Shown here: in pieces, positions 1 through 12,800 of the stretch | Position numbering within the stretch: position 1 is the stretch's first letter | Layout: each line of letters opens with the position of its first letter | NCBI GenBank assembly: GCA_003260075.1 | Contig: QLIY01000049.1 | Coordinates: forward strand, 166,278-230,277 | DNA length: 64,000 nucleotides | Direction of reading: 5' to 3' | DNA from: Phallusia mammillata | Lineage: Eukaryota; Chordata; Ascidiacea; Phlebobranchia; Ascidiidae | The notes under the pieces: generated by a model | The model's input: the letters and a program-made list of their open reading frames with translations, nothing else | What the model was told of the DNA's origin: nothing | Databases searched by the model: none | Translations under genes and position numbers: made by a program

Positions 1-419
1 GTCACTAATGCGTGCAACCACACGAACCCACCTCAAAGCCCAAGAAACTTTCAATGGAATGTAACATTCGTTAAATTCTTTTAAAAAAACATTTTTTTAA
101 ATAATATTCAGTTAAAACAGTTTGCTTTAACGTTTTATTGGTTTAGCAACGTTTAGAAAAAGTTTCATCAAATTGTTGCTCTTGTATCACCCTTTGTTAC
201 TGTAGGGCCAATTATGAATGTCAAAATTGGATCGCGGGCCGCACTGTGTATAACACAAAGTGATTTTGCTTTGTTTCTTACCAAATATGCTTAACTACAA
301 GTATAATTCGTATTTGATTCTAGCCACATTTTGCCAGATCGCAGTAAACTAGCACCAGGCGCATTAATCAGCTCAAAAATATGTATTAATTGGACTCGTT
401 TGCGAGTACTTTTGAAATC
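1..419. other. Non-coding left flank
   Basis: No gene or convincing exon is visible here. The sequence is AT-rich with long A and T runs. The motif GCGGGCCGCAC occurs near 233 and again near 430, which suggests that part of this stretch belongs to the hAT-like element whose right end lies at 497, but a matching left terminus with a target-site duplication was not found. Confidence 0.5.
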
Positions 420-497
420 CAAGCGTCTCTGCGGGCCGCACAGCCTTTAATGAAGGGCCGCATGCGGCCCGTGGGCCGCAGGTTGCCCACCCCTGGT
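420..497. mobile_element. hAT-type element, right terminus
   Basis: Read on the minus strand from 497, the sequence begins CAGGGGTGGGCAACCTGCGG and continues into repeated GGCCCGC-like blocks. This is the typical terminal inverted repeat style of non-autonomous hAT elements (CAGGGGT..GGCAAC). The bases just outside are GTCTAAAC, a possible 8-bp target site, but its partner on the left was not found. No transposase coding is visible. It is probably a truncated non-autonomous copy. Confidence 0.55.
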
Positions 498-559
498 CTA
501 AACTATAACCATTCATCACAGTACAATCACATTGTACATAATAATGGCCATACATGCAC

Positions 560-840
560 TGCCAACAATTTGTTTGACGTCATAAACAATTAAAGCTCTA
601 ACCAAAACGCGTTGCAGTTTCCTCGCGTTTTGTTGCTTTTATGCCAGCATGCTTGTTCCCAATTTTTTTCAGATTTTACGATGCTTCGTACTATACCGCT
701 ACAAACAAATCAAAATATCCACGGTGGCCGCCACCGTGCTTTACAAACCCGCCCCGCCACCGCCCACTCGGCGCCTTTGCGCGTAACCCTCCTTTTGCAT
801 GGTAAGCACGCATTATTAAGCAGTGACGTCATAAACTTTT
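560..840. promoter_or_regulatory. Promoter-like block: two CREs and GC boxes
   Basis: A perfect palindromic CRE (TGACGTCA) sits at 575-582 and another at 824-831. Both are followed by the same bases, giving a shared 13-mer TGACGTCATAAAC in the same orientation, 249 bp apart. Between them lies a C-rich GC-box stretch with CCCGCCCC at 748-755 and CGCCCAC at 761-767, and a perfect inverted repeat CACGGTGGC/GCCACCGTG at 720-738. CREs bind CREB/ATF and GC boxes bind Sp/KLF factors. No exon is attached within the window, so the block may serve a gene to the left. Confidence 0.4.
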
Positions 841-981
841 TTGAGCACTATTTTGGTACAGGGACACTGTGATGAAATCATGTTTTAAACAACTTAAATT
901 CAAGTTTCAGACAATTTTGATATTATCTGCAAATGGTAACGATTCAAAAATGACCGTTTAATCAACATTTAATATGCGTAC

Positions 982-1148
982 CAGTACGGTGGTACGGTAC
1001 GCTTTTAGTACGGTGGTACGCTCTAGTAAAGGACCGTACCACGTACCGTACCCGTACCTCAGCTTTCTTTGCGTACCGTACCTACGTACCGTACTTTTTG
1101 ATGAAATTTGCTGCGTACCGTACCGTACCATTGTACCGTACCGTACTG
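982..1148. repeat. GTACC/GGTAC palindromic repeat, MITE-like
   Basis: The left half is dense in GGTAC and TACGG (CAGTACGGTGGTACGGTACG from 982) and the right half in the complement CGTACCGTACC, ending GTACCGTACTG at 1148. The whole unit is therefore an imperfect inverted repeat about 167 bp long whose two ends both read CAGTACGG inward. CAG termini fit a hAT-like MITE, but the adjacent 8 bp on the two sides do not match, so no target-site duplication supports it. No coding potential is seen. Confidence 0.5.
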
Positions 1149-3771
1149 CCATCCTTGCTGACATGTCAGGGAAAATCCTGACGTATGGCAACCCTATGTT
1201 AGATAGTAGACTAACTTAGAATCAAAGCGCCCAGGGCAGGCGTGGGAAGCATTTTACTTTAAATTAAGTCGCTGGTGCCAATCATAGCATACGACAAATT
1301 CGCATAGTCGACTGTAGGCCTCAACTACGCAATCTATTCGATCTACGCAAACCATACCTAGCAATTCATGGAACTTACATTAATAAAATGCTCACCCAAT
1401 GCAAGTCTATAAGGCTCTAAGCAGTTGAAATATGTTCCAGGCTACAATTTTGGAGTTGCCTTCGCGTTTATTTGCATCTCGTCATTCTTTAGTTTGTGAA
1501 CTTTACAAACACTCTTATAACCTTCAGTTTAAACCCTTAATTTTGTCCAGTCATTAGCCCACTAGCTTATGCTTTAGCACAGTGGCTTGTCCAACTCCAA
1601 GTAGGCTAAACTCAACTCAAAGTATATGTAGAAAACTTGGATTCTGCTCCAAAATTTTTGTAGTGGGGACTGGGGACAAAAAAATTCTGCTCCAAACCAA
1701 TTAATGCAAAATACCATAAAAGATCACGTTGGTTTGCAGCTCATTTATTTTCTTGCGGGGTTTCAACCCTGGACGCTCCCGGGAAGAATTATATTTTATA
1801 TGAGGTGAAGCGTGGTGCAACTTCTTTTCCCTAGCGGATGCGTGACTAAAATATATTATTCGCTTTGTGTCAGTAAAGAGCGACATCCTACACTTTCGCT
1901 GTCCCAGAACTTATGCGTATCGCAAAACCCCTGCGGCTGCAGATGCAAAAATATAAGCTTAGCTTAAAATCAAAAAATACACGACGATAAAGTGTAGGCT
2001 AGGCTAAAGAAACCAACGAGGAACATTCTGTGGTTTTTCCTAAACATTAAAGTCGTCAATCATGTTTATATTAACAGTTTGAGAGAAATTCATTGTGCTT
2101 TGTATAATCACCTCAGATTCCGCTAGTAAAAAATAAAACACAACAAGCTCAAAAAATCAATTAAGTCTTTTGAGCACGTGCCCGAAATGCCAGCTTAACA
2201 GCCTATGCGGACCGCCGTGGATGGTTGAAAAATACGCGTTTCAAGTGCAGGTCGCATTAAAAGCATTGAAATGTCAGCATGTGCCCAAGCGGCGTTGTTG
2301 ACACAGCAGTCGTTCCATTCTCACCTCGTGCCAGCGAATAGCAACTTGACTAATAATGGCCGGTTTCACCTGAGCCTCAACAATGCGTGAGTTTTACTGG
2401 TCAGTTTAATTCACTCCGGGTCTGCATTAAGGTTTACCGGCGTTGTGGTCAACAGTTGGTCAAACACGCAGTTTGGGACGAATCGTCGCATATGCGAACT
2501 TCAAAGTTAGCAGTGGTCTTTGGCGTTTGTATTGAAACGCATATAACGGCAACGCAACACATTAAAATTCGCTTTTTTGCCACAATTTTTGAATGAAAAC
2601 GGTAACAAGCCTTTGTGTTTGTAAAATGCAGCGTTTAAAAACATTATTATGGCGCAAATCTGTGCAAATTATTATTAACGCTAGGCTGTGCAAATCAAAA
2701 ACAGTTTTGTGAATGAGTTTTACAGTGGTCTAACCTTATTTTGTTGCGACGCAATCACTCGAGATCCCAAGAAGCAAACAACTCTTGACCCTAATGTTTT
2801 ATCGTCGACTAAACTGCTCTTGACTCGCCGCTGCTATTTGCTCAGCTAAAATTCCCAGGAACGGACCAACTTGGTTTGAAAATTGGGTGACGGATTATCG
2901 ATACCGTTTGATGCGCTTTGTTTCTGTTTTATACGAAACATGTTTTGGGTGTTTTTTTATAAGTGAAAACTACGCGTACACATTAATTTACGATACATGC
3001 TATATGATTGAAATTCCGCAAAACGATACAAACTAACATCTGGGTTAAAAACATTACAACTTTTCGACAGCGTATTTATAGAACCGTAAATTGTGTACCT
3101 AACTTTATTGAGAGATAAAGTTCCATCTTAGTTTTTCCTTATTGCGCTTAGAACCTAAAATATTTGATCTTTAAAATGTAGGCTAGCAAATTTCCCGTTC
3201 CATAATCGTTCAAAGTATACTAGTAATGCAACAAACATTTTAGCAACTTTTATGAAACCAGACCTGGACGGAAACAAGTTTCGATGACAAAGAACGACGG
3301 AAACAAACCAGTGCCGTGCCATTGACGTATACGTGCTTTCAACGTGTTGTGTATTTAGCTTGGTAGGTTGATTTTCTGCAGAGGCCAGACAATAGTGACG
3401 ATCCAGGTGCCACAGTTGCTGTCAACCTGCTACGGAAATACAAAAAAATGTTGCATTGCTTGTTCCTTTTGTTTGTCGCTTCCGATACAGTGTATACATC
3501 AAAAACTTTCAATAAAAACTACAGGGGAAGTTTGTTTGGCCAGCTTTAGATGGTGGATTGTGGGAACTCCACCTGCACTTGTAGCCTACTGTCCTCATTT
3601 TATTGTTGCTTCTGCAGTGAATTGCACGATCTTTGTAGATATATCTGACACAGTCCTTTTGTACCTTTTTCAAGGAACCCTTCAAAGTTTTTGTCAATTG
3701 TTGCAGAAAATAGTAATTCAAAAATATGGTAAAATATAGATAACTAAACTTTCCGTTTGAACTAACACGCC
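1149..3771. other. Intergenic DNA, no gene seen
   Basis: Only short, unconserved open frames occur; the longest (3368-3739, +) has no recognisable domain and a composition typical of chance translation. A CAGGCGTGGG motif at 1237 resembles a hAT end but has no partner. A small inverted repeat GTCAGG/CCTGAC lies near 1165-1182. Nothing else can be supported. Confidence 0.5.
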
Positions 3772-3879
3772 CTTAGAACCAGGGAGTCGAACCGCTTGTC
3801 GGGTTCGGTTCGGGTTTAATGAAATTTACCGCTCAAACCGGCTCGCGGGTTCGGTTCAGTTCGACACCCTGCTTAGACA
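3772..3879. mobile_element. 92-bp hAT-type MITE with flanking duplication
   Basis: The element runs 3780-3871. Its left end is CAGGGAGTCGAACCG and its right end, read inward on the other strand, is CAGGGTGTCGAACTGAACCG, so CAGGG.GTCGAAC is shared. The flanks are CTTAGAAC (3772-3779) and CTTAGACA (3872-3879), identical in the first six of eight positions, consistent with an aged 8-bp hAT target-site duplication. Internally it repeats GGGTTCGG. It is far too short to encode anything and must be non-autonomous. Confidence 0.7.
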
Positions 3880-6800
3880 CAAAGATAGTTTACTGTAATA
3901 AAATATGAAGACGTAAGTTTGCTTGGTTGTTTTCAGTCGATTCTCAAAGTTTTTGAAAATAAAAGTCAAAGCTTGGTTTACAGTTACTGATGCACAGGAG
4001 TGGGGAAAAATAGAAGCCAAAACAACAAATCGGTCTTTCCAACCGGTAAAACCTTACATTTGCTTTTAATCAGCTGCGATGAACAAAGCAAACACAGCAT
4101 TAAATACCGTCTGAAAAGGGTGATGCGTACAAGACTTCAGATTACCCGCATTAGCCAGGTGCTTAGAATTACTCACCACATCGTCTGTCTAACTGTTACG
4201 TCACAGACAACAGAATTATCTGGAATTCGTGCATTATTGATTTTTAAAATCTAAATCGTTTATAACTGTTTTAGCAGTCAACAATTTGGCTCAAATTTTT
4301 AAAATTTTTGACACAATCGTTTTGAAAATAAAGGCCTCTTTTAGGTCAAATGAAAAACAAACTTTAAACGAACAAACAAATATGATTTGTATGCTAAGGT
4401 TTGGATTCCATGGTATTCGAAATTTTATCTAGTTTCTAGACAATCAGAAAACTGTATCCCGGCAAAATACTTTTTGCAAACATTCGACTGTCGGAGTCAA
4501 GGTCTCGGCCTCTTTCAGGCCCATAAGCATTCACAGCAGCGTCTCAGTTCTTTATGAAAGCCATCAAAAGCGGCGACCCTGTCATTGCTGTTTGGTGCGA
4601 TTCTCTCGTGCTGGTGTGGAAGAGTCCACGGACGAAGTCGCGATTCGATCCTTTACGCAAACACTGCGCTCTTTTTAGGCCCCCAATACTGCAATAAACT
4701 AACAACGTCTGGTGATTTGTTGCCGTCAGAGACTATGTTAAATCTAGTTATCCACTGTGTTGCATTTTGTACCAGGATGTCTGGCAGGACAAATTAGTCG
4801 CATATGTTATCTATTAACGTGAAAGCATATAGTTTATGTGCAACATTTGAAATAACGTTATTAGATTGTCGTTATTAGAATTTTGCAATGTTTGTTTTCC
4901 CCAAAACATAAACGCTATACTTTAGAACATGTTAACTGCTACATTAAAATTGATAAAATTATGCCAACTGTTTTTGCAAACCATTTTAGACTCTGGAGCC
5001 ATTTTAGAACTAAGTTGGCTCCAAAACAAACACGAATCTAGGAACTTCACAAGTATGCGATGGTCCAAGACAAATACAAATTCAATCAATGAGTCTTTGA
5101 ACTTGATAAAAATGTGTTCATTAGTGGGTTTCTAACATCATGGAAGCAGCACTATACAGTTTAGAACCTTTTAATTTCGCTTTTACCCGATAGCCCATGA
5201 TAAAGTCAGTCGTGTGGTCGTTTGATAAGGATATCTATGGTTTCAAAGACCGCTTTAATGTTGAACATCTAACACAAAGTTGTTTGCCAGAAACACAAGA
5301 AGCTACAATTTTTCAAATCATTTCAAGAAATTGTAAGAAAAATTACAATACACATTTAAGAGACACAAAATATTAAAAGCCACGCTTTTTATTATTTGTC
5401 AATATCCTTGTTAGTCACAAAAAACTGTTGCGCAGACGAACACGATCAGTTTCCGTTTAATAAGCAAACAACACACCTTCACTTCCTAAATTCCACCGTT
5501 CGACACACAAACAAACAAAATGGAGGCGAAAGTGAGAATTATTTTGCACCGGTAACGTTATCCCGTAGAGTGACTCTCGCTACGTAAAAAATTTTGTGAA
5601 AGGAAGTTTTGCCGAAAATGCTTGATAGCTCTGCTGTGCCTTCCGTTATTACTGCCGACCAAAGCAAATATTTGAGGATGTTTTGAAATGCGGCATTTAT
5701 AGCCAATATTTTTCGCAAGTTTTAAAGTGAATGTATGTGTGTAAAATTGATACCTAGTTTCGTGCATGTAGTTGTCTTTATTACTAAAGAGAAAAAACTT
5801 TAAGCATTTCTGGCATAGCCCTATTATCAAACGTCGTGATTCCTGAGGAATAAAAGCCAATAATCTTCTGAATAAACTGACCCAAGATTGTACACATTTC
5901 ATATTTACAGAGGCTTTACCTCAAACTTGGTCATATAGACATAGAACGATCAACAAACAGCTACTGTTTGAGGCGGTCAACATATAGCTTCTGTTGGCAG
6001 TTGTCAGAATAAGGCTAGGTTTGAAGGTTACTGTGTGTGCCGATAAAGTTGTAATTTGAATTTTGTCGATAAAGTTGTAAAAAAATCAAAATCGATTTTT
6101 GGGAATAGTTTTTTGAAAACAAAAAGGCTGGCAATATTGTAAACTTACTTGATAGCATGATCGTGACCAAAACTGTATGCGTTTTTTGCACCTGTTACAG
6201 CAGTTTCGTCGAATTTTTCAAAGTGTAACTTTCACCTTCTATTTCAGTTAGAACTGTGTCTTGCAAAATTTAGAATCCCATGAAAAGTGTGAGGTTGCGA
6301 TACGTTGATAGTACCTAGCTTATCGCAAGCTCGTGCGGGCACAGGCTTGATCAAGATGCATTACGTCACGCATCAAGACAGTGGCCCGCCAATAAGGGCG
6401 TTTCTAAAGCATGCGGCCGCTGGTCAGACCTGGGCCAGCCAAGGCGCGAGATTGGACCGCATTGATCATCGAAGAGAAAAAAGAAAGGGACTGGACGGAA
6501 CTGGTGTCCAATATAAACCACTGAATGACCAGACGGAATCATTCCAGCCTTTGAGCTCATAGTAGTCATTTCAAAGCATCAGCAATCAGTTGTGAAACGG
6601 TAGCAAAATTACTAGACGAAATACGAATAGCCGTTTATACCTTATATAACTAAGGGTTAGCGAGTGTGCAATTTAAACGCGTTAATGACAGAGTCTAATT
6701 TTTTGTACGCAATAGTTTTTACTTCGCAAAAATCGCAATTTTCTGTCAATAGTTGGTTTTCGATTATAATTTAATTTCATAACCAAGAAATGCTAGTGGA

Positions 6801-7100
6801 AGATGATAGAACATCTGCACAAAAAGATTTCGACTGTCGAGACCGTGTCTAATCGTAACCTGTTGAAAGCTATGCGCACAAGAAACTTCTCGAAAAACGT
6901 ACATTTCAAATATTATGCGCCTCGCAACGCCAGAATAGACATATTAGACAGGGAGAGGGCGCTGTTGTGCTGAGTATAACAGACAAATATTGTCCGCGCG
7001 CTCCATTTCTTGAATGTACGGTGTAACAGTAAACGTTTGGCGCTGACCCGCGAAAGAGTTGCGAGAAAATTCGCAAGTCAAATATTTGTTAGGATCATGA
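3880..7100. other. Distal upstream region of FoxA, no gene seen
   Basis: No exon with conserved coding sequence was found. A 14-bp direct repeat CGATAAAGTTGTAA occurs at 6041-6054 and 6067-6080, each containing a GATAA core. A bZIP-type TTACGTCA lies at 6361-6368. The 85-codon frame at 6305-6562 has no recognisable domain. In ascidians FoxA is controlled by upstream DNA, so enhancers are likely here, but none can be named from sequence alone. Confidence 0.4.
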
Positions 7101-7120
7101 AGTTGAACGTGAATGCCAAT

Positions 7121-7518
7121 GTGATATAAAACCCGACTAATTCGTCCACAAAGCAAAAGGTTAACAGGTTATCGAAAGAGAGTTACATATTGAGGATCAG
7201 ATAAACAGTAAAGCAGCGGATAGCCTTTGGCAGTGTAGCGTGATATTTACAGCCGTGTTTAGAGTATACATTACTATTTCCGCTAAACTCCAAAACGTGT
7301 GTGAGGCTTTGATTAAAACTTTGTCGGTTTTGCCATACCTAAATTTATTTATTTTTTGTGCCAAACACTAAATGTGAAATTGTTATTTTTGTAGATATTT
7401 CACGAAACTGTCAAAAGATTATTTCTGCAAATATCTGTACAACTTGCTTTCTGCTCAAAAACACTAGTTCGTCTGCCGACATAAACGTTGCTTCAGATCA
7501 ACGCAAAAGCAAGTCAAA
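7121..7518 (+). promoter_or_regulatory. FoxA proximal promoter and 5' leader (candidate)
   Basis: Directly visible are a TATAAA at 7125-7130, an AGATAA GATA-type site at 7199-7204 overlapping ATAAACA at 7201-7207 (a forkhead-type site), a TTATCG at 7170-7175, and CTTTGATT at 7307-7314, a full match to the Tcf/Lef core. An in-frame TAG at 7465-7467 closes the reading frame upstream of the FoxA ATG. Ascidian FoxA is known to respond to early beta-catenin/Tcf and GATA inputs, so these sites are plausible. Their use, and possible autoregulation, is inference. Confidence 0.35.
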
Positions 7519-9258
7519 ATGATGTTGTCGTCTCCCCCATCAAAGTATCAACCGTTCCAGCAATCATACGGAGGCAACATGACCAACATTCCAAACGGAA
7601 TGCAGGCACCCTACGTTAACACCATGAACTCGATTTCGATCGGAAATCAGGTCGGTTTTAACAACCCAGTCAACCAGGGCTACGGCATGAACGGACATCA
7701 TACGGCCCACAGCGTACAAATGGCGGCGGCCGCCGCTGCAGCAGTCGGAAACCCGGGAATGGCATCTCCCTACGCCGGGATGGGACCGGGCGTAGGCATT
7801 AGTCCCAATATGGCGCTTATGTCAATTCGCCGTACTGAGAAGGCTTACCGTCGCAACTACACGCATGCAAAGCCACCATACAGCTACATTTCGCTCATTA
7901 CCATGGCTTTGCAGTCATCTACCAGCAAAATGATGACTCTTAGCGAGATCTACAACTGGATTATGGACCTTTTCCCATTCTACCGCCAGAACCAGCAACG
8001 TTGGCAAAACTCTATTCGCCACAGTCTTTCCTTCAATGATTGCTTTGTCAAAGTTCCAAGATCGGCTGATAAACCAGGAAAGGGTTCTTATTGGTCTCTA
8101 CATCCCGACGCTGGTAATATGTTCGAAAATGGTTGCTACCTGCGACGCCAAAAGCGCTTCAAAAGTGACAAGAAGAACAAGGGTGGTGCCGGTCTAGACG
8201 TGCAGCAATCGCTTGAGCAGCTACAAAACGAAACTGCCAGCCCACCACCGTCCAACCCCGGATCAGCAAGTAGCAGCCCACCGGACAACCACGGCGCTTA
8301 CATCGATTCGGACTCGAGCATAAAATCACCAGAAATGGAAGACAGAACAGCGTCAACATCAACGCACTACAACCCGGTAACGATGAGCCACACGCACACC
8401 GCTGCTACCAACGTTACTTCAGTCCATGAGCGTCTTCCAGTTCCACAGAGGCACCAAGAACCTTCCGCATACGGGTCCCACATCCACGGTGACCATGCTG
8501 AAAACTTGCTTGCGTTACAGCAGCACACTCAGCAAATCAGCCCTGCATCAGTCGGTTCTTCATCCCCCGTCAACTCCGAATCAGTAGGCAACCTTCACAA
8601 TATGGCGCCGGTGACCGAGAAACAAAGCGATGGACATACCCTTGGTTCACGCGCGCAAAGCGTTGAGGTGCCGCAACACAACCAAGTTGAATCGTCATCT
8701 GGACATCAACAAGAACACCATGACTTCTACTCGCACTACGCCCAAGCTACTGCGTACGCTGCAGCCGTCCAGCAACACCCTTTCGCCGCCGTAGCTGCTG
8801 CACACTCCTTTGCACCTCATCCCTTTTCAATCAGCAGCCTAATGAATGTCGCTGACCAGCATCATCCACAACAGCAGCAGCAGCAACAACAGCAGCACTA
8901 CGCTAATTCGAAAGAGTTGCGAGCTTACCAAGAAGCGATGCACTACTACAACTCGGGCATGAACGGATTTGGTACAACAGGCATCACACCATCGACTGTC
9001 AATGACACAATGCCTTCGCAGCAATGTACCAACGCGCAGTCACCTATCAATTCTGCATCATCATCCACATCAGTGTCGACGCCATCGCCTGCATCGTCGT
9101 CATCGCTCAGTCACTACTCGTCGGCCTTGCACTACAACCCGCTGCAATTGCACGAGCAACACCAGGCCCCTCTTCCTTTACAATCAAGTCACCTGGAACA
9201 CAGCGAACATCAACAAGATACAACGAATTACTACCAAGGGTGCGTACCGGCCAACTAA
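7519..9258 (+). CDS. FoxA: FoxA (HNF3) forkhead transcription factor
   Basis: A single uninterrupted 579-residue frame. The forkhead (winged-helix) domain spans about residues 117-215 and contains [13 protein letters not shown], the recognition-helix segment [15 protein letters not shown] and [16 protein letters not shown], all diagnostic of the FoxA class. The C-terminal FoxA transactivation motifs are also present: [10 protein letters not shown] at 434-443 and the terminal YYQG at about 571-574. An alanine run precedes the domain and a glutamine tract (about 451-461) follows region II. FoxA proteins are nuclear pioneer factors; in ascidians FoxA specifies endoderm, notochord and floor-plate lineages. 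The ATG at 7519 follows an in-frame TAG at 7465 and is immediately followed by a second ATG. No intron interrupts the coding region; a non-coding 5' exon cannot be excluded. The gene stands alone, with long non-coding DNA on its 3' side. Confidence 0.97.
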   Translation: MMLSSPPSKYQPFQQSYGGNMTNIPNGMQAPYVNTMNSISIGNQVGFNNPVNQGYGMNGHHTAHSVQMAAAAAAAVGNPGMASPYAGMGPGVGISPNMALMSIRRTEKAYRRNYTHAKPPYSYISLITMALQSSTSKMMTLSEIYNWIMDLFPFYRQNQQRWQNSIRHSLSFNDCFVKVPRSADKPGKGSYWSLHPDAGNMFENGCYLRRQKRFKSDKKNKGGAGLDVQQSLEQLQNETASPPPSNPGSASSSPPDNHGAYIDSDSSIKSPEMEDRTASTSTHYNPVTMSHTHTAATNVTSVHERLPVPQRHQEPSAYGSHIHGDHAENLLALQQHTQQISPASVGSSSPVNSESVGNLHNMAPVTEKQSDGHTLGSRAQSVEVPQHNQVESSSGHQQEHHDFYSHYAQATAYAAAVQQHPFAAVAAAHSFAPHPFSISSLMNVADQHHPQQQQQQQQQHYANSKELRAYQEAMHYYNSGMNGFGTTGITPSTVNDTMPSQQCTNAQSPINSASSSTSVSTPSPASSSSLSHYSSALHYNPLQLHEQHQAPLPLQSSHLEHSEHQQDTTNYYQGCVPAN

Positions 9259-9870
9259 TACATCCACTAAAACGATTTTTTGACTGCTTCGCCGTTTCTA
9301 CCACTTATTTACCATTCGCATGCCGTCCTGATAAATCTGCATGAAATGAGGTACATTTTGACCTCTATAACACATGTATCATGGCGTCGAATGATCTATT
9401 CACCTTGCGCGTTTCAAGAGTTTCTATATTTTTGTGTTTCTGGCCACCTATTTTTATGGTGTTTATTTATTTCGCATGTTGATAATGTCACTTGAAAGAC
9501 CAAACATTTGTGGTTGTAATTTTCTTAAACATCTCATTTAAGCTGCGGTTTTTGGTTGCCTTTACACTGCATAAACATCTGCTACTGGTTGCAATAATTA
9601 CAACTAAAACTTTACAGCTGCACCCATTGCCCATGGAGTAATTCACTGTCGATTGTGATTGTCGTGATTTATTACTTTGCTATTTTTTGTCCGCTGTGCA
9701 ATGTATTTTGCATGTGCTCTGTACTAATCACAAGGTTTGATATTGGCTATACGAGTTTTGCGTTTTCCTGCTTGCAACAGGATAGTTGTAAATATAAAGT
9801 GCATTCAAACTGTGCATATGTGTTATAGTTCGTGAACGCACGAGCAATAAACGTTTTGAAAAACTGCAAA
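9259..9870 (+). terminator. FoxA 3' UTR with AATAAA at 9846-9851
   Basis: After the TAA at 9256-9258 the sequence is T-rich and non-coding for about 600 bp. A canonical AATAAA lies at 9846-9851, so cleavage is expected near 9865-9875. Frames overlapping the end of FoxA in this stretch are shadows of the coding region and its low-complexity codons. Confidence 0.7.
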
Positions 9871-12800
9871 GTTTGCTTTCATATTTTAGGTTAAAAAATG
9901 ACAACACAACTAATCATCCCAAACACGTTTCTACGAATGCAATACAAAGCTAAAATATCACAAAAGACAGTTTTACAGTTAATATGCTTAAATCATAGGT
10001 CTACCTTTTTTCTCATGTCTGTCCCTTTGCAGATTTCAAAAGAAAAAAGGTTACTTCAACACACTAAATATTTACTCCCAAGTTTATTATCCACCCTATT
10101 GTTACATATCCAACATAATTTGGCCAACTTATTTTCCTCAAAAACCTAAAATGTATTCCCGTTTGACACCTTCTGACATAAATTGTCACGGACTGCTTAA
10201 GTAAGAGACTCTGTATTCTCGAGCCTTGTGGTTTGTAAGTGCTTAGCGTGCATGCTTTAACATAAAACAGGATCTATAATCTTATGAATATTATAGTTCC
10301 GTATCATTCATTCTAATCCTAACTCTTTTAACAAACAGTTTTTGGTTTACTGACTAAAGTAACAGCACACCCAACTTTTGTAGACAAAAATTGTAGACAA
10401 ATGCATTAACGCAGTCTTCCAGTTTATCTTTCATTCACTGCGCAGAACCTTAAATTGTGTTTAAACTTCTACAATTTTGTCCAAAAAGGTATATAGGGCC
10501 GTTTGTCTAAAAACAGTTTTATGACATATTTATTTACACAATATTTTAACACTTTTCTTTTGGAAATTCAAAACATTTGATACTTTTGGAAAAAAATATC
10601 GTGGTTATATGCTTGTGTCGCATGAACAAATGATTTACCTAAAGCGGTACTAATTTAATCAGCAATGTGACTTTAAAATTATTCCAATTAGCTGTCATGT
10701 AACTACTGTTTGGCAAACTGTCTTTAAAAAGGTTAAGTAAGTTAGCAACTGTCATAGTTTACTTTTCGCTGAGGTAATGTACACCCGCATGTTAAAACAT
10801 GTAAGTTTTCGTTTGAATTTATTCCAAACTAACAACACATAGCGCTTGTCATTGCCTCAGCTGTTTTAGCCGAAGGTTATTCATGACCATGAGCTTTACT
10901 CCGCCATTTTGTTTGCTTTGTTTTCGGTGCTCGTTCAAGGTCACGGTAGACTGAAACAGATCGTGCAACCTCGTAACTAGCACTTCACTGCGTGCAGGCT
11001 GTAACTGTACAGCAGTGTCAGGCAATTGTTCGCTTTAATGTAACAAAGTTTACAGTGCGAAATATTTGTTCAGGTTTGTGATGATTTAGCCAGTTGTGCT
11101 TACTTATCGACCGTGAAAATCTAATTAACATCAAATAGGTTGCTGTTTATTTTGGTTTGCAAAAAACGGAACAAGGAGGAAAGGTGAAAGTAATTTGAAA
11201 CAAATGTATCATAAAATTAGTTGCTATCCGTCGTGTTATAGTATTTTTGCGTGTTGGTATTGCAATAGGTTTAGTTATATATTTCAGCTTGTTCGTTACA
11301 TATAGATATCTATAGCTAATATGTGTTGTCGTTAATTAGGCTTCAGGTGTTTTCGAAAATGTAAAGCGCACTAGTTCATTCATTTTGTAGATAACACAAA
11401 TTTACTCGCAGTGTTTTGGCTTGCGCAAACAGGATTTTCGTCGGCCAGATGTGTGGATACTTGATACCCTCGCTGTGGTTGAGTACAGGCACGGTCCTCC
11501 ATTTTTGCCTTTAATTTGGCACCCGGGTGGCAACCGGCTTTGGGGTTCTGGAGAGGTGCCGAGTTCTTAGCATTCGTGCGTTCAGCAGGTCAGAAAATTG
11601 AAGTGATGGATAACCCACAGTGTGATGCAAGAACGCCCATAAATGCCCAGTCAAACTCGTTGATGCGTTTGCCCCAATGCTCTTCGCTATTGCAAAGCGG
11701 CGTGTCCATGCGACAGGTGCTGTAGAAACGCGCATTAAAAAGCAAAATCACCTGCCGCAAAAATGTTAAGCGCATGCTTAATCACAAACGTTTTTAGCTT
11801 GGGTCGAAGGATGGTGAGGTCCACGTTGTTGCAATCCAGCCATATCCACCCTTCGCTCACCTTGCCGCGCACTATTGCCTCCCATGCGTCCAGCCATTAC
11901 GGCCTCTGTCAACAACGTTTGGTAACAATTGACCCACGATGTATAAAACTGGGTGTGTCCGTTTTCCACCTGATCAAGTCCGTTGAGGATTTGTACCAGT
12001 GTGAGAAGAGCATTGTGTGGTAAAAATTAACCTTTAAAACTTTGAAGCCTATGGAAATAAACTCTTATTGGGGTCCGCCTTTGTGACGAAACTTGAAGCG
12101 CAGCCACAACGCACGTTTATAGTCCATCGCCCGTAATGGCCCGATTATGCGCTTGAAAGGAACTCTAGTGTTTTGGGTAAAAACTAGACCCGTCACACCG
12201 TAGCCGACCGCCACTGGACGTTACTGACCAGGCGTGCCACGAACAGCAAAAACAACAACCGCACGAGACCCAAGTGATTGTGTTACTGTGGAGTTTACGT
12301 AAGATTAAGTGGAAGTTTGATGCGATCTCTCGAAAAGCGTCACCAGATGGGTGTCCACTACAAGTGCTGGTTTGTTGTCACTAGTTTAACACCTGCTCAA
12401 AAAAACTCATGTTAACGTGGTTCAGAATGAGTAGCAAATTAAAAAAAATTGGGCACAAATAAGCAACACCTATTGTATGAAACGGACATATATTGTGGTG
12501 CTACATACACACTTGCCCATACGATACAGAAATGTTCAAAGTTTTGATCTTGGTTGCGTTTCCGTACAAGGTGTCGCGGTGTATTGTTTGCTTGTTTGTT
12601 TGAACAACAAAGACAACACACATCAAGCATGTACGCTCGCGGGCACTTACGGGCGCACCGGGCTAATCGCACTTTCAATGGCTTGGCCTGTGTTGTAAAA
12701 TGAAACTGGCGTGATTACATCACGTTCGGAACGCAGTAATCCGACGGCCCTGGCCCGGTCCACACAAACCCGCGTATTGTGCGACACGAATACGTCGCAT

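Noticed and set aside
3368..3739. 123-codon open frame on the plus strand
   Set aside because: No recognisable domain, an overlapping frame on the other strand of similar quality, and no exon or promoter context.
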